Of a stretch of DNA of 64,000 nt, positions 1-11,090 are shown one piece after another. The position numbers and the translations under genes were made by a program. This stretch comes from Monarcha castaneiventris obscurior (lineage: Eukaryota; Chordata; Aves; Passeriformes; Monarchidae), in NCBI GenBank assembly GCA_026261815.1, contig JAMPIT010000379.1:22895001-22959000 (forward strand). The letters are read 5' to 3'. The notes beneath the pieces are model-generated. The model searched no databases and was not told the origin of the DNA. It saw only the letters and a list, made by a program, of their open reading frames with translations. Every line of letters begins with the position of its first letter. Position 1 is the stretch's first letter.

Positions 1-3000
1 CAGATATTATTTTCAGGCCTGTGGACATTTTTAAAGATCTTTTGCCATTGTTTTAATGTGGTCATTCAGACTTTGATTTACACCTTGATTAGTCTTAATG
101 ACTTACAGAAAGCACACTTGCTAAGCAAAGCAGAAATTTCTCCAAGCTCATTTATTGATTCTAAAGGAAAAAGAAAGAAGAGACCATGAAAATAAAGATG
201 AAAGGCCAAAATCTCAGCTGAGATATATCAGTGTAGTTACATGAGCTTCTGATTTATATTACTTAGGAACTCACCTTGAGGTTCTGTCACTGGGAGAGAA
301 CTTCTGAGGGTGAGAGCTGCTAAGAGAGCAAGGCCTAGGGAGGAAAAAGATTTGTAATTAAGAGCACTATTTACTTAGCCTAACCTAAGGCAGCTTCATC
401 AGGCATCTGTTCTGAGTCATACTTGACTGGACACTCTCAATGCACTGACTTTAGGTGGAACCAAGGGAAAATAAAGCAAAACTGAAAAGGCTGAGAAGTA
501 GCTACACCAACACATTTATGAGAAACCTTACTAGTGCGAAACTAACACATTGAACATGAAAGGAAAAGGTAGAAGGTTGACTTACATCACCATAAAGATA
601 AAAGTGGATAAAACAATAAAACTCTTATCAAGGCAAACACTAAAATTATGATAGTCAAATAAGTAAGAAAACTACATGTAAGAAGACTACAATGATAATT
701 TGCCTTCCTATATTTATTGGTTTTTGCTTTATTTTCATTTATATAATTTCTTCCTGAGTTAACACACCACCAAGAGAATTTTGTACATTGTTTTGCCACA
801 GTATTGACTCTAATGTCATGATAGCATCAGGTATAATTGATCAAGAGATTACTGAAAATTCAACTTCATTTTACTGAATTTTATAAAATTTGTCAAACTA
901 GTGCATTCAAAGAGATTATATTTTACAATGATTTACCTTTTACTTGGAAAAGAATTACCCATAATTGCTTAAGAGGTGCATGTAACATCAAATTGCATTG
1001 GTTTCAGTCCTATCCTGGTTGCCTTCATCACAGGGATTTTTCCCCTCCAAACCAATAATGAAACATGAGCTTCATTGAAGAGGGTGATTTCCAAGACTAA
1101 GAATTTGCAAGTTTGATTAAGGAATGAGTCATATAAAATTAATGCACAGGATTCTTGAACACATAAAACTTTTTGTCATCTGCTGAGTTTGCACAGCCAA
1201 ATTAATGTACATGGGACTACTTGCTTACACTCTGAATTGTATGGTTCGTTAATAAATATATGAACAAACATGGCTTCAGTCATTCTTCCAGCTTTCTTGC
1301 AGCACAAGCCTTTGAAAATATTTCCAGAAAAAAAAAAAAAACAAACCTGCAATATTTAAAATGACTGAAGAACTACACACATCTGAGAGCTTGCTGGAGT
1401 ATCATATGAATTTTGTTTGCATAATGACACTGATTATTTGTTTCAAGGACAAACTTTGAAGGGAGTAAGGAAACTATAATATAATAATATTTTAAACTCA
1501 AAGAGAAGGTTACTACAATATTTCAGACCACTACAAATACTCTTACATAAATGGTAATAAAGCCAAAAATTACAATCCCCTTTATATTTCCTTGTGGTTA
1601 AGTCCATGTGCAGAATTAATTCTGTAATTCTAACCAAACCAAAGGTGGCATGTCAAGATAAAAGCATTTGTATTTTAGGCTTTCACTCTTTAGTGCTGGA
1701 AAGAACAAATTACCAAGTTCATAGTACCATGCCTTTTATCCACAGATCTTGATGTGCTTCATAAACTTTAATTAAGCTTCACAGCATGACTACCACTCAG
1801 GCAGAAATCTTATCATTTTCAGAAAAAGCATGGCATGGCCTTCATTCCTTGCACAGTTGCTCTGACTACATACTGCATTTTCTCTGCTGTGATGTATTGT
1901 GGAAAAATATCTAATAGCAAAGCAAAAGGCCCAGTGTGCCCAACATCTATTAGCTCAACTTTTTTTGCTTTTATTTCTTACTTTTTTGATAATACCTTAC
2001 ATTAACTGTTCTATTTTTAACTTTACACTGAATTTGTGTATGTATACCTAAACTGATTTTTTAAGTTAGAAAGTTATAATTTAGGTTGCATTTTCCTCTG
2101 GAATCAACTGTAGAAAATATACATGAGACAAGCACACATAGACTACACATTCATTTTTAAATGAATTGCTACAGCAGTTGTACTTCCCAGACCACAAATC
2201 CTTTTTTTTCCCACATTTGCATGCATGTAGAGCAATACGACCAAATTTTCTTTTGGGAAACTTCAACCCCTTAATAAAAGAAGGGAGCACCCTATTAACA
2301 AGATATTAATTCTTTTCCTTCTTCAGAGTGTGCCTAAAGGTTTATCCTTCTTTTAAATACAGTGCTAAAAAGCAAGCCACCAAAGTGAGAGGGATATATT
2401 CATTAGCTTTTTGCTAACTGCAGTTGCAAATTTAGTGATCTTGTGATACTTCTGACCAAAAACATGATCAGCTGGATACAAGCTATTTGAACTGAAGTTT
2501 GATATTTTGTCTATAAATAAGAAAAACACCTTTATGAAATGCTGGATTTAAACCAAAGCACAAACACCTTGAAAGAGACAATAAATTATGAAAGTATATG
2601 TGATCAGCTTTCCTATCTATGGTTCAGAGCAACAATTAAAAAACATATCTGAAATGTAGCATATGCAGCTCAGTCAACAAAATATAAATCAGAAGAAATA
2701 CTGTGCAGTATGAAAATTTTGAAACAAATTGTAATACTTGATGAGCTAAGGAAAAACTCCACAGGACAGTTATTAAATCGTGGAGATGTGAGCAAAAATA
2801 CAAAACCCAAGGACAAAAACATTTGGGATAAAGAGGTCAAAGTATTTCACAAAAATATTGAGAGAGTATGTACTGTCCCAATTTATTTGAGGTACAGATG
2901 ATGTTAGCATTTAAAACTGAACTGGAAGGCAATGTTTTCTTCAAAGCCAAAACAAAACAGGAGCTGGTAGCATGAAGAAGTTTCTGTTTTACTAGACCAG

Positions 3001-3599
3001 GTTTTCTCAAAAGGACAGTATAAACAGTGCTATAGTTTAGCATGGGATCCCTTCATGGGCTCTCCTGGTGGTGAATGGTCAGGTTCATGTACAGGCCAGG
3101 AGATGCCTGTGTCTGTGACCCTCCACAGCGTTATTCAGTGATGAGGTGAAGACAGAAAAAGCTCCCTTTCTGATCTTTTTTATGGAACTACATCTATTTC
3201 AATGTTGATTAAAAAGTTATCTGTAAGAATTTTTAGCTTACATGTACTTGTTGCAATATCTTCTGAGAAGAAGTCTGTATGCAGGTCTGTGTCTGTATGT
3301 TTGCTTACATTATTTTTTCTGTTATGGACACTAATAACTTGAAGCTATAATTGCTAAATTTTGTTTTAATAAAAGATGTCATCTATAAAGCTACGTATAC
3401 CTAGTTTAATCAATCACACACAATTTTCCTGGCAGGATATATTTAACCTCAGCATCATTGCAGTGTAACAGCATCTATGAAGCACGAAATGTTAGCAAAG
3501 GATTGAATCTGTCTATGAATCTGTATTTTTAATCCCATTACCTACAAAGGTTACGTTACAATGGAGCTCATGGCTGTCACAAAAACCTCTTTATTGCCT
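1..3599. other. AT-rich intergenic DNA, no gene seen
   Basis: I see no coding exon, RNA gene or recognisable mobile element in this stretch. Open frames are short (under about 75 residues), AT-driven and lack splice-site context. If the ATAD2-like pseudogene on the - strand once had its last exons here, I could not recognise them. Confidence 0.5.
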
Positions 3600-4030
3600 T
3601 TCTCCCGGGTGGGGGTACCCGCACTCCAGTTCTGGGAGGTGCCCTATCAGGAGTGTGACTTTGGGTTGTGCAGCTCTGCAGACTCTGAGATGCTGCCTCT
3701 CGGGCAGTGTCCCTGCGGAGGGGCAGCTGCCGGGCCGAGTCTCGCCCAGTGCAAGGTAAGCACATCCCAACCTCGCCTCCTGCTGCAGCAGCCAAACCCT
3801 GCCCGGCCGGGAACACGCCCCAGCCTCGCTGCTGACAGGCTCGTCACAGGGATATTGAGCGCTTGCTCAGCTGCTCTGCTAATGGATGGGGAGGGATGAG
3901 CTGGCAGCGTGGCCGTGCCAGAACGGGAGCGAGCTGTGCTGGGCGCTCGGCTCCAGCAGGGCTGTGCCCCAGCACCCCAACACGTCAGCCTTTCCCTGCA
4001 CTGATGCACTGACACTGAAACTGGCGATTA
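3600..4030. promoter_or_regulatory. Isolated GC-rich, CpG-containing island
   Basis: About 430 bp are sharply GC-rich and contain many CpG dinucleotides, while the flanks on both sides are AT-rich. The + strand shows a donor-like AAG|GTAAGC near 3754. Open frames run on both strands (for example 3561-3899 + and 3647-4015 -) but match no family I know and are expected in GC-rich DNA. The island could be a promoter of a non-coding transcript, a CpG island left over from a lost gene, or a GC-rich repeat I do not recognise. Confidence 0.4.
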
Positions 4031-4078
4031 GAGAAGTGCCATCATCTTCCTTCCCGTAATACCTGCCTTCATGTTACT

Positions 4079-4146
4079 GAAAAAAAAAACAACCCAACCA
4101 AAAAAAAAAAAAAAAACCAAACACCAAAAAAACCCCAAAAAAAGTC
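4079..4146. repeat. A-rich low-complexity tract
   Basis: Runs of A are interrupted by C pairs and triplets, directly after the GC-rich island. It could be a degraded tail or simple low-complexity DNA. No target-site duplication was identified. Confidence 0.7.
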
Positions 4147-4255
4147 TTCTCCACTCTTTCAGTTCCTTAGTTTTATGGCATGAATGTTTTCTGCCTCCAG
4201 GTATTTTGTGTTACATGATACGGTTTGCCAAAACTTTATTTTATATGTGGGCCAT

Positions 4256-4314
4256 TCACTTAAGAGTTGGATTTGATGATCCTTCTGGGTCCCTTCTAAC
4301 TCATGCTCTGTGAT
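4256..4314 (+). mobile_element. CR1 LINE 3'-end fragment
   Basis: The block reads GTTGGATTTGATGATCCTT, then GGGTCCCTTCTAAC, then a CTCTGTGAT end, which is the standard tail of avian CR1 in + orientation. It is only about 60 bp, a typical 5'-truncated copy. Confidence 0.75.
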
Positions 4315-4319
4315 ATATG

Positions 4320-6860
4320 AGTATCTACCTTCTCGTAAAATTCTTTTGCATGCAAACAGAAAGATTAGCTGATTGCTTGCAGTCTGCAGTGTCTGAACTG
4401 AAACATCTACATCTCCAGATTCTACATATATGCTATATACCAGCTTAGCCTCTGTATAGATTTATTTGACCCTCTTAAGACCATTTGGCTGCTGAAGAGA
4501 TAATAAGAAAGCATTAATAATTTTATAATTTTCAAATTTTAAAAATATTTAAGATCATGCTGTCATGGCAATAACTGCTTGTGATAGCAGCTCCTAAAAA
4601 TACTCCTGAATTTATTATACAATTAGCATAGTCATGATTCCCAAAAGAACCATTTCATAGAGTACTTTTGAGGGCCTAGTGCCAGTGCATTAATGTTTTT
4701 GATGCTATAAAATCGCTGGAAGAGAGTCTCTGTTATGAATAGAGACATTTCCTTTGCAGTGAAGGGAAATCTAACTGATTTTCATGATCAAACCTTTTAT
4801 GGCTCCTTGGAAAATCTGGTATCTAATAAAATGATGTAGTAGGGGAAGTTCTCCCATATTGTAGTTTTTTAATCAACAATAGTAAACTTTCATCTACTAT
4901 TAACAATGTGTTTAAAATCAGGTCAGACATGGTTTCCAAAATGGTCGATTCAGCATTTAACTCACAATAGCATTTACCTGTAATATTCAGGGAATTCTGC
5001 TGCTTTATTGGCATACAGGATAAAGAAAAAAATTGAGATCTCATTTAAAAATTGGCCTCCAAAGGGGTATTCTGATGTTCGCCTGGAGGAGTATGGCATA
5101 ATTTAAATGTGATTTTTACATGCAGAGATAGAGTTTCAAAGCAAGGAATATAACTCCTCATTAAATCATCGTGAGTGCTTCACTTGTAAAAAGCTGCTTG
5201 CCAGAGCATTCTGTCAGTAGCTTAGTTATGTTCTTCAGCCTGACAGATGTGGAATAGTGTGTAACAATAAGACACTGATGCAGCATAAGCTCACTCAGCA
5301 CTTTTCTCATGGCAAAGTGCATTAATGGTAGAATTGTCACAAAGCATCCCGAGACAAAATGGAAACTACAGCTCAGAACAGTGCAAGATACATCCATCCT
5401 ACATTCTTGTGTTGTTAAATAGAAGTGGTACTTCAGGCAACTGTTTAAATGCCTCACAAGATTTAACTGGAGAAATGAGCTAATTTTTCATACTTCAGAG
5501 AAAAGGAAAGTTTAAATTTCAAACAATATTTTCTTATTCAACAACCAAGGACATCAGCAATCATAATTGCTAATCAACTGCTTCCAGAACAGCAGGGAAC
5601 AACACAATCCCCTTTGTCATAGAGTAGCTGCCACAGCAAAGCCACTGCTGCATTTCATTGGAAGTACAGTACAGGGGCCTGGAAAATGCACCTTTGGAAA
5701 CCAGGCTACAGATCTTCCAGATACTGCTAAGATATTAAGAATTGACAGTACTAGCAGGTTGTCTGTGGGCTATTTTAAAATTTAGCAAGCCCTTCTACAT
5801 TAATAACTAGGAAGAGAACCCAGTCTCCAAAAATTTATTTTACCAAAAGCAAGAGCAGCAGTTTACACTGGCTGTGGAAACAAAAGTTATAGTCCATTGC
5901 AGGTTTACTTCACAAACTAAATATCCCTCCCAGAAATTGTTTGAATTGGCATTGGTTAACAACTGATTGAATTTACAGCTGTACAGGTAGCAAGAAAATG
6001 TCCCACTTCAGTATTAACAAAATTGAAATTAAACTTACTCCAAGCCCAGAGTAGTACAGAAATGTTCCTCAAGTGTGAGTTTTCACTGCTTTCCCATTGC
6101 ATACTCGTGGTTTTTCATCCACCAGAGAACATCCCGTGTGAGTCACAAGGTGTATCCATGAGTCTGGAACAATACAAATTTCTTAATTCAGGATTTCTCT
6201 TTATCTGGAATACAGTATCAGTGAAATATCCCATACCTGTGATAGATACCTCTCTGCAAAAAAACAGAGAGAACTATTACCTTTCTTTCACTGAGAAATG
6301 CTTGACTTTCACTTTCTTTCAGTCAAAAGTCACTGCTAGAAACAAGAAGTTCAGATACACAAAAATAGCACTGGAGAAAAAAAATAAGCAGCATAAAACC
6401 AGAAAATAAAAGCAGTCATGTTGCCATTATAGCACTACATGGTAAAACATTAAAGTAATTTAGGTTAGGAAGCCCATTTTGCATAGCAAACATTAGAATA
6501 TAATTCTCCTATTCCATACATCACTCTGGGTCTACACTGCTTGAAGTACAGCTTTTTAACTTATGTTGCTTATTACTTGGAAGATACCATACACAAAAAG
6601 AAAGTCAGCGATTGTTTTTCAATTAGATACCATTTGAAAAACAAACTTCAGAATGAAAAACTACCAGCTACAGAAAAACATGAGTTTGGCCAGCATAAAT
6701 AGAGGGGCAGCACGCTAATGCAAAAAACATTATGCTGACTTGAAAGAGAGTTTGCTATTAACTATAGCAGTAGTTAACAGAATGGATTCAAGAAGGCTAA
6801 AACCTAGTAAGCAGTGCAGCCCTCCTCAGGAACAAAAAGGAGCTAAGTGACTTGTTTTAC
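4320..6860. other. Intergenic DNA, no gene seen
   Basis: AT-rich sequence without convincing exons. The longest open frame (6023-6409, +, 128 codons) has no recognisable domain. This is where the 3' end of the - strand ATAD2-like gene should have been, encoding the C-terminal segment of that family, but I could not find it. Confidence 0.45.
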
Positions 6861-7159
6861 CTTTCACTATTTGAACCTCTGTCTTCAGAAGTTCTAGCTC
6901 TTTGGCAATAAGTCATTTCACTCTTCTCTCTTAGGTCTGAATGTTCAGGAAGCATGACACTCCTCTTTCCAGAAGGAGTATTAGCCACAAGGATCACCCT
7001 CTCGTCCATCTTCTGTCTCATTTTTTCTGTCTTTCTTGAAGTACATTTGCATGTTCTTCCATAGAAGTATCCTGGGAGGATGAAAACTGAACATTCCTGC
7101 TCATTGCTGTGATACTTGAAGAGGCTCCATTCTTTTTGACATTTTCTTTTTTGACTTAT
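6861..7159 (-). pseudogene. ATAD2-like pseudogene: tail exon
   Basis: Reading leftwards, an acceptor (TTTGTAG) precedes 7159 and a donor (AAG|GTAAAA) follows 6861. The frame gives a Lys-rich start, then ASSSITAMSRNVQFSSSQ, DTSMEEHANVLQERQKK and a stop. Moving by one base after the A-run restores an open frame with MRQKMDERVILVANTPSGK. It resembles the low-complexity acidic and basic tail after the ATAD2 bromodomain (family motif QDTS). The shift at the A-run is one of the disabling changes. Confidence 0.65.
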
Positions 7160-7649
7160 CTACAAAGAGATATGAGAAAATATAATTGAGAACATCATCA
7201 AAACAGTTCTTCCTTCAAAACGCAGCATCCTCATCCTACTTGACTAGCAAGAAAAATGACCACAGGAACTCAAGTACCATTGTCCATTCCCCTACATCTG
7301 TCTGGAGAAAAAGTTGCAAGTTAATAAAGCCATTTTGCTCTTAGATACATTGTAGGCAGGGAAGGGGAAAACACTTCCATATAACTAAAAACTAGTTGAG
7401 CATTCAGAAACTGCCATGTAAAACATTTTGGACTTCAAGAGGAGCCATTAAATATCATCTGGGTCAGCAAAGTCAGGGCCTTGTAATGTCAAGCAGCCAC
7501 TGCACTTGAACTCTGCAGCCACACTGTGACCTCTGGATTTATCTCACGTTTGGAGCATATTAAATCTTCTGTCATGAAAAACCAGGAATCTATTAGGTCA
7601 CAGGAGCATAGAAGGTAGCAGTGAGTTAAGCACCTTCTCTGAGAAAGTC

Positions 7650-7735
7650 AATAAAACACAGCTTGCCCTTAGAGCAGAGTGTACAGGCATCCAGAGGCAC
7701 TGCTGGCATCTTCAGCTTTTCATTACACTCAGGTA
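7650..7735 (-). pseudogene. ATAD2-like pseudogene: NEKLK segment
   Basis: The - strand reads CNEKLKMPAVPLDACTLCSK. It matches the ATAD2 segment after the bromodomain, which in human reads NEKLKTPSTPVACSTPAQLK as I recall. The match is short, but it lies exactly where the gene order predicts. Boundaries are approximate. Confidence 0.6.
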
Positions 7736-7910
7736 TGTTTCCTTCCACCCAGGAACAGATCCTCCTTTGGCATGACACAGATGTAAGAGGAATCATAGCC
7801 TGAAGGACTAAAACCTTTCAATAAAGAAGAGAGAGCAAAAAGTTGTGTCTTGCAAGGTTGGTTAAAAATAGTGAAACAAATCATAATCTCCTCAGCGTCA
7901 AAAAGTGTAC

Positions 7911-8016
7911 CTCTTTCTTTATGTGATTCTTTAATTTCTTGGCAGCATTGTTCAAATTCTTCACATGGAATATGCAGTATCTCTCAAAGCACAAGCTCTG
8001 TGCCTAAGGAGACAAT
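7911..8016 (-). pseudogene. ATAD2-like pseudogene: second bromodomain exon
   Basis: After an acceptor (ATTTCAG) ending at 8017, the - strand frame gives DCLLRHRACALRDTAYSM, nearly identical to the family's RLIRHRACALRDTAYAI helix C region of the bromodomain. It then shifts frame to CEEFEQCCQEIKESHKERG, matching the family's EDFEQLCEEIQESRKKRG. A donor (GAG|GTACAC) follows at 7911. The internal frameshift shows the copy is not functional. Confidence 0.85.
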
Positions 8017-8325
8017 CTGAAATTTTACACACAGAAATGTTTTCTACCAGAAAATGAAACCTTTTGTTTTACTTAGAATGATTTTGTTCTTTTCATAGGT
8101 AGGTTCTGAAAGGTTATCTCAGTGAATATTTTCAGCATAACAACAGAAAATTTAATTATTAAGCAAAAGTTTCCATGCTCAGTTTATTTAATGCTGCATC
8201 TACAAACAGGAAAGAAATGCTCTCTCTGGGTGTTTAAAGCTATCTAATCCCATACCTACTGTCCACAGATGACACTTATCAAGTTTCAAAATTTTTCCTA
8301 ATTAGGGATAAAAATACATCCTCAC

Positions 8326-8456
8326 CTCCAGGACCTTAATCTGGATTGTACACTAAAGCATTGCTGCAGATTAGGTCGAGATCCTTTAGGATGCAGTCTT
8401 GGAGAGAACTGCCAAGAGATCCATGGGCTATTTAATTACAGCATTATTATCAGGTG
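8326..8456 (-). pseudogene. ATAD2-like pseudogene: first bromodomain exon, with stops
   Basis: The - strand reads APDNNAVIK*PMDLLAVLSK, where the family has VPDYVTVIKQPMDLSSVISK: the Gln of the ZA-loop signature has become TAG. A gap of roughly eight residues and a shift follow, then KDLDLICSNALVYNPD* with the acetyl-lysine-binding Asn region (CSNALEYNPD in the family) intact and a TAA stop after it. It ends in a donor (GGAG|GTGAGG). Confidence 0.88.
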
Positions 8457-9386
8457 CTTACAAACAAAATGTTTGTGCTCAGACATTTGACACAACAGCT
8501 ACCAAAATTAATTATATCCATAAAGTCAAATAAAAGACTTCTTAAACCCCCAAATATTTACCAATAATCCAAAAATGGAGAAATCAAACAGTTTCTTGAA
8601 AATATAAGGGCTATTTCAGCTGGCTTTGAAGAGACAGACCAGAAGAAGGGAAAAAAAGAAGCAGGAAGGTCAGAAGCATGTGTGGGGTGGAGAAGGGAAC
8701 AGGCACTCAAAGTGGGATTTGTTTCACTTCTTTTCAGAAAATCACAGCAAGGAAACTTGAGATTGTCTTTGCTGTTGGAAGCAAGAAAAAGGCTGCAGAA
8801 ATTGCACTTTTGAAGCACCTGTCCTAGGCATCTACTTTAGAATGAGATAATTGGATCCAGAGGTGATGATTTCTCTACTCAGAACATGAAAGATGTCTAA
8901 TGACAAGTTTAGATGAAGACATCTGTATTTGTTTAGGTTATTCACGTATCAGACTCTAGAAGAAAAGACAAAGAAAGTCAGTGGATACTTAGGGGAATGG
9001 GAATTTGCTGAAAAGCAAAAATTTTAAAACTCCCAGTGACTTTGATGTGCCCCTGGCTTAGACTTATTCAATAAATTAAATGAGAAGTGTAGGAGAGCCA
9101 AAAAAAAAAACCCCAAAAAACCACACAGCCCTTGTGGTTCATCTCATGCTGAGGAAAGCTCCAGATAAAACTGAGAATAGAATCTGGTAATTTATTTGAC
9201 AAACTGCTGCTTCTACTCCTATTCTCACAGGAACTATTGACAGTCAATTAAAGAGCTTTAGGCTTTATTAAAACAGCATATAGGTACAGGTTATAACTAT
9301 AAAGAAAGAGATCTCCCTGCTTTTCAGTGCTGTAACATGCCTACATATCCAAGCCCTGTCATGGACAAACTGCTGGCATTTGTTGT

Positions 9387-9442
9387 CACTGGCACTTGGA
9401 CTAGATGATCCTTCTAAGTCACTTCCAGTTGAAATATTCCTA
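9387..9442 (+). mobile_element. CR1 LINE 3'-end fragment
   Basis: The block reads TTGGACTAGATGATCCTTCT followed by a diverged TTCCAGTTGAAATATTCCTA, the CR1 3' tail in + orientation. It lies within an intron of the ATAD2-like pseudogene. Confidence 0.6.
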
Positions 9443-9689
9443 AGTTTTAAAAACTTTTTAGAAGGAGCACAGAGCTTTCAATGAATACTCAAAAGACATT
9501 TTAGACCCTCAAGGAGTCAACAAAAAGAAAAGAAAAACTCACTTCCTGCTTCTTGGAAAATCAGACTAGTTCAGTCCTAAAAACAAAGATAAACCTTCCT
9601 GGAAAGAGCACACGGACCCCAAGAAACACTTACAGAGACAATGTGAATACACACAGCTGGAATTGCATTACAGAGCCACATTAACTGAC

Positions 9690-9885
9690 CTCCTCTGGGC
9701 CAATTGGCTTCATAAACGTTCTGAAACATCTGTAAATGGCAAGTCGACGAGTCACATCCCTTAAGTAAAGCCTAAGTTCATGCAAGATATCCTCTTCCTG
9801 CTCCTCCAGCTGTTTTATTGCTTCTGTCAGCTGTCAAGGCTTAGGTGGTGGTGCTGCAGGCAGCACTTCCAATGCAAGCCAAGCT
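9690..9885 (-). pseudogene. ATAD2-like pseudogene: pre-bromodomain exon
   Basis: The - strand reads ALEVLPAAPPPKP*QLTEAI, KQLEEQEEDILHELRLYLR, then DVTRRLAIYRCFRTFMKPI and GPEE before a donor (GAG|GTCAGT). The family reads ALEVLPVAPPPEPRSLTAEE, with LEEQEEDTFRELRIFLRNVT and then HRLAIDKRFRVFTKPVDPDE. The Arg codon after KP has become TGA. This is the best-preserved block and fixes the family. Confidence 0.9.
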
Positions 9886-10045
9886 CAAATGAATCAGAAC
9901 ATTTTAGCCAACTGATGCAATTGCAAGCACATGAAAAGTCTAGGGCAAGCACACAAAAAATGATTGACAGAAAATCACCACCAAACCAAATACGGTACAA
10001 GTTGTCAGCTTAGGGTAGCAAAGTTCTTTTGTAGAATACCCTCAC

Positions 10046-10179
10046 CTGCACTGTTTTTTGATGCAGGAGATTCAGCAGCCTGCTTTCATTAACTGTCCCC
10101 CAAAAAGTCTTCTTTCAGCACAGGTAGGCCATAGGATTTTGAAAACTTCTTTGTGATCATTATTAAACAATGCTTTTAT
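10046..10179 (-). pseudogene. ATAD2-like pseudogene: end of second AAA-like domain
   Basis: Between an acceptor (CGTTTTAG) at 10180 and a donor (TGCAG|GTGAGG), the - strand reads IKALFNNDHKEVFKILWPTC, then AERRLFGGQLMKAGC*ISCI and KKQC. The family has VQELFIRDYGEIFNVQLPDK, then EERTKFFEDLILKQAAKPPI and SKKK. The alignment is nearly gap-free, with one TGA stop. Confidence 0.85.
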
Positions 10180-10371
10180 CTAAAACGTGAGAAAAGATAT
10201 CTCAGATATAAGGCCACACAATTTTTTTATATTTTTTTCCAAAAAGATGAGTATCTAAATTAAACTGAATACTCATCTGGACAAGACAAGCTATGAAAAG
10301 TTATCTTCTTGGCCTTAAAAGGTTAGATTTTCAGGGTATGGTAAAATAAAATACCTTCTTTAAGAAACACC

Positions 10372-10393
10372 TCCTGGAGTTTAAACTCCAGGA
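10372..10393. repeat. Perfect 22-bp palindrome
   Basis: CCTGGAGTTT is followed directly by its exact reverse complement, and the next base on each side also pairs, giving a 22-bp palindrome with no spacer. It lies in a former intron of the ATAD2-like pseudogene. It may be chance or a mobile-element remnant. Confidence 0.9.
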
Positions 10394-10914
10394 AAAAAAT
10401 GTGAGATAAACCAATGAGAAAGGGGTGAGATTCACCACCCCCACAGCTGCTTATTTTGTATTTACCTATTTTGCTGTCTTTTAACTTGAATCTTTATGGC
10501 TGCTACAGAGGGAACAAGTACGGCTCAGTAGGCAAGTGTTGTCTTTTTGGTAAGGTGGTTTGTGGGACTTTTAAATTTTATTAACAACAATTTAAATGAG
10601 ATGTCTCAAGCTGCATACTTCCAAGTTGTACTCTGTTTTTCCATCTCTACTAACAAAAGGTATGGAAGGAATTTCAAACCTTATTTTTGAAAGCATTTAT
10701 TAACAATACAGAAAGTTCTTTTACTGAGAAAAAATAATCAGAGCAGTATATTCATATTTTGAACACCTTCCTTAAATGCACACTCTCAGATGTGTAGAAA
10801 GTTCAGCATGTTCTCATAATGAATTTTTTTTAATGAATACAGGTAAAAAATTATTTCCAAGATATCCTTCAAAAGATGTGTTTCATCAAACTGCACAGTA
10901 CTTAGCACCTTTCT

Positions 10915-11090
10915 CTTGGTGGTTGTCCTGGTTTTGCAAGACTCTGTGGCTTCTAAACTGTTCTGCCAGTGATCAAGTAAGATGGAAAACACACATAAAT
11001 TATCCTCCTCTTCAGGACTGAGCTTCTTTGGCAAAGGCAGCACTAACTCTCTCATACAAGCTTTGGCACCAAGAGGAAGGGAAGGACAGA
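10915..11090 (-). pseudogene. ATAD2-like pseudogene: second AAA-like domain, core
   Basis: The - strand contains VSAAFAKEAQS in one frame, where the family has CAQVIREAKRTAPS. After a frame change it contains VFSILLDHWQNSLEATESCK, where the family has VYVPHIHVWWEIVGPTLKAT. The similarity is weaker than in the other exons, but the order is as expected. An open frame of 89 codons from 11055 overlaps this block and is a by-product. Confidence 0.5.

Larger units (their letters stand above)
6861..11090 (-). pseudogene. ATAD2-like (AAA ATPase/bromodomain) unprocessed pseudogene
   Basis: Seven separate blocks on the - strand match, in the right order, the C-terminal half of vertebrate ATAD2 as I remember it. 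They run from right to left: end of the second, degenerate AAA-like domain (about 11.09-10.05 kb), the linker and coiled segment before the bromodomain (9885-9690), the bromodomain (8456-8326 and 8016-7911), and the post-bromodomain tail (7735-6861). ATAD2 proteins bind acetylated histones and act in chromatin. The copy is dead: in-frame stops replace Gln and Arg codons, part of the bromodomain is deleted, and at least two exons are frameshifted. Several GT and AG splice sites survive (for example 8326/8325, 10046/10045, 6861/6860), so introns were retained and this is not a retrocopy. I found no convincing N-terminal exons, including the catalytic first AAA domain, further right. ATAD2B is not excluded as parent. 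The family identification is strong; the exact boundaries are less certain. Confidence 0.85.

Noticed and set aside
6023..6409. 128-codon open frame (+)
   Set aside because: No recognisable domain, no splice or promoter context, AT-rich composition. Probably chance.
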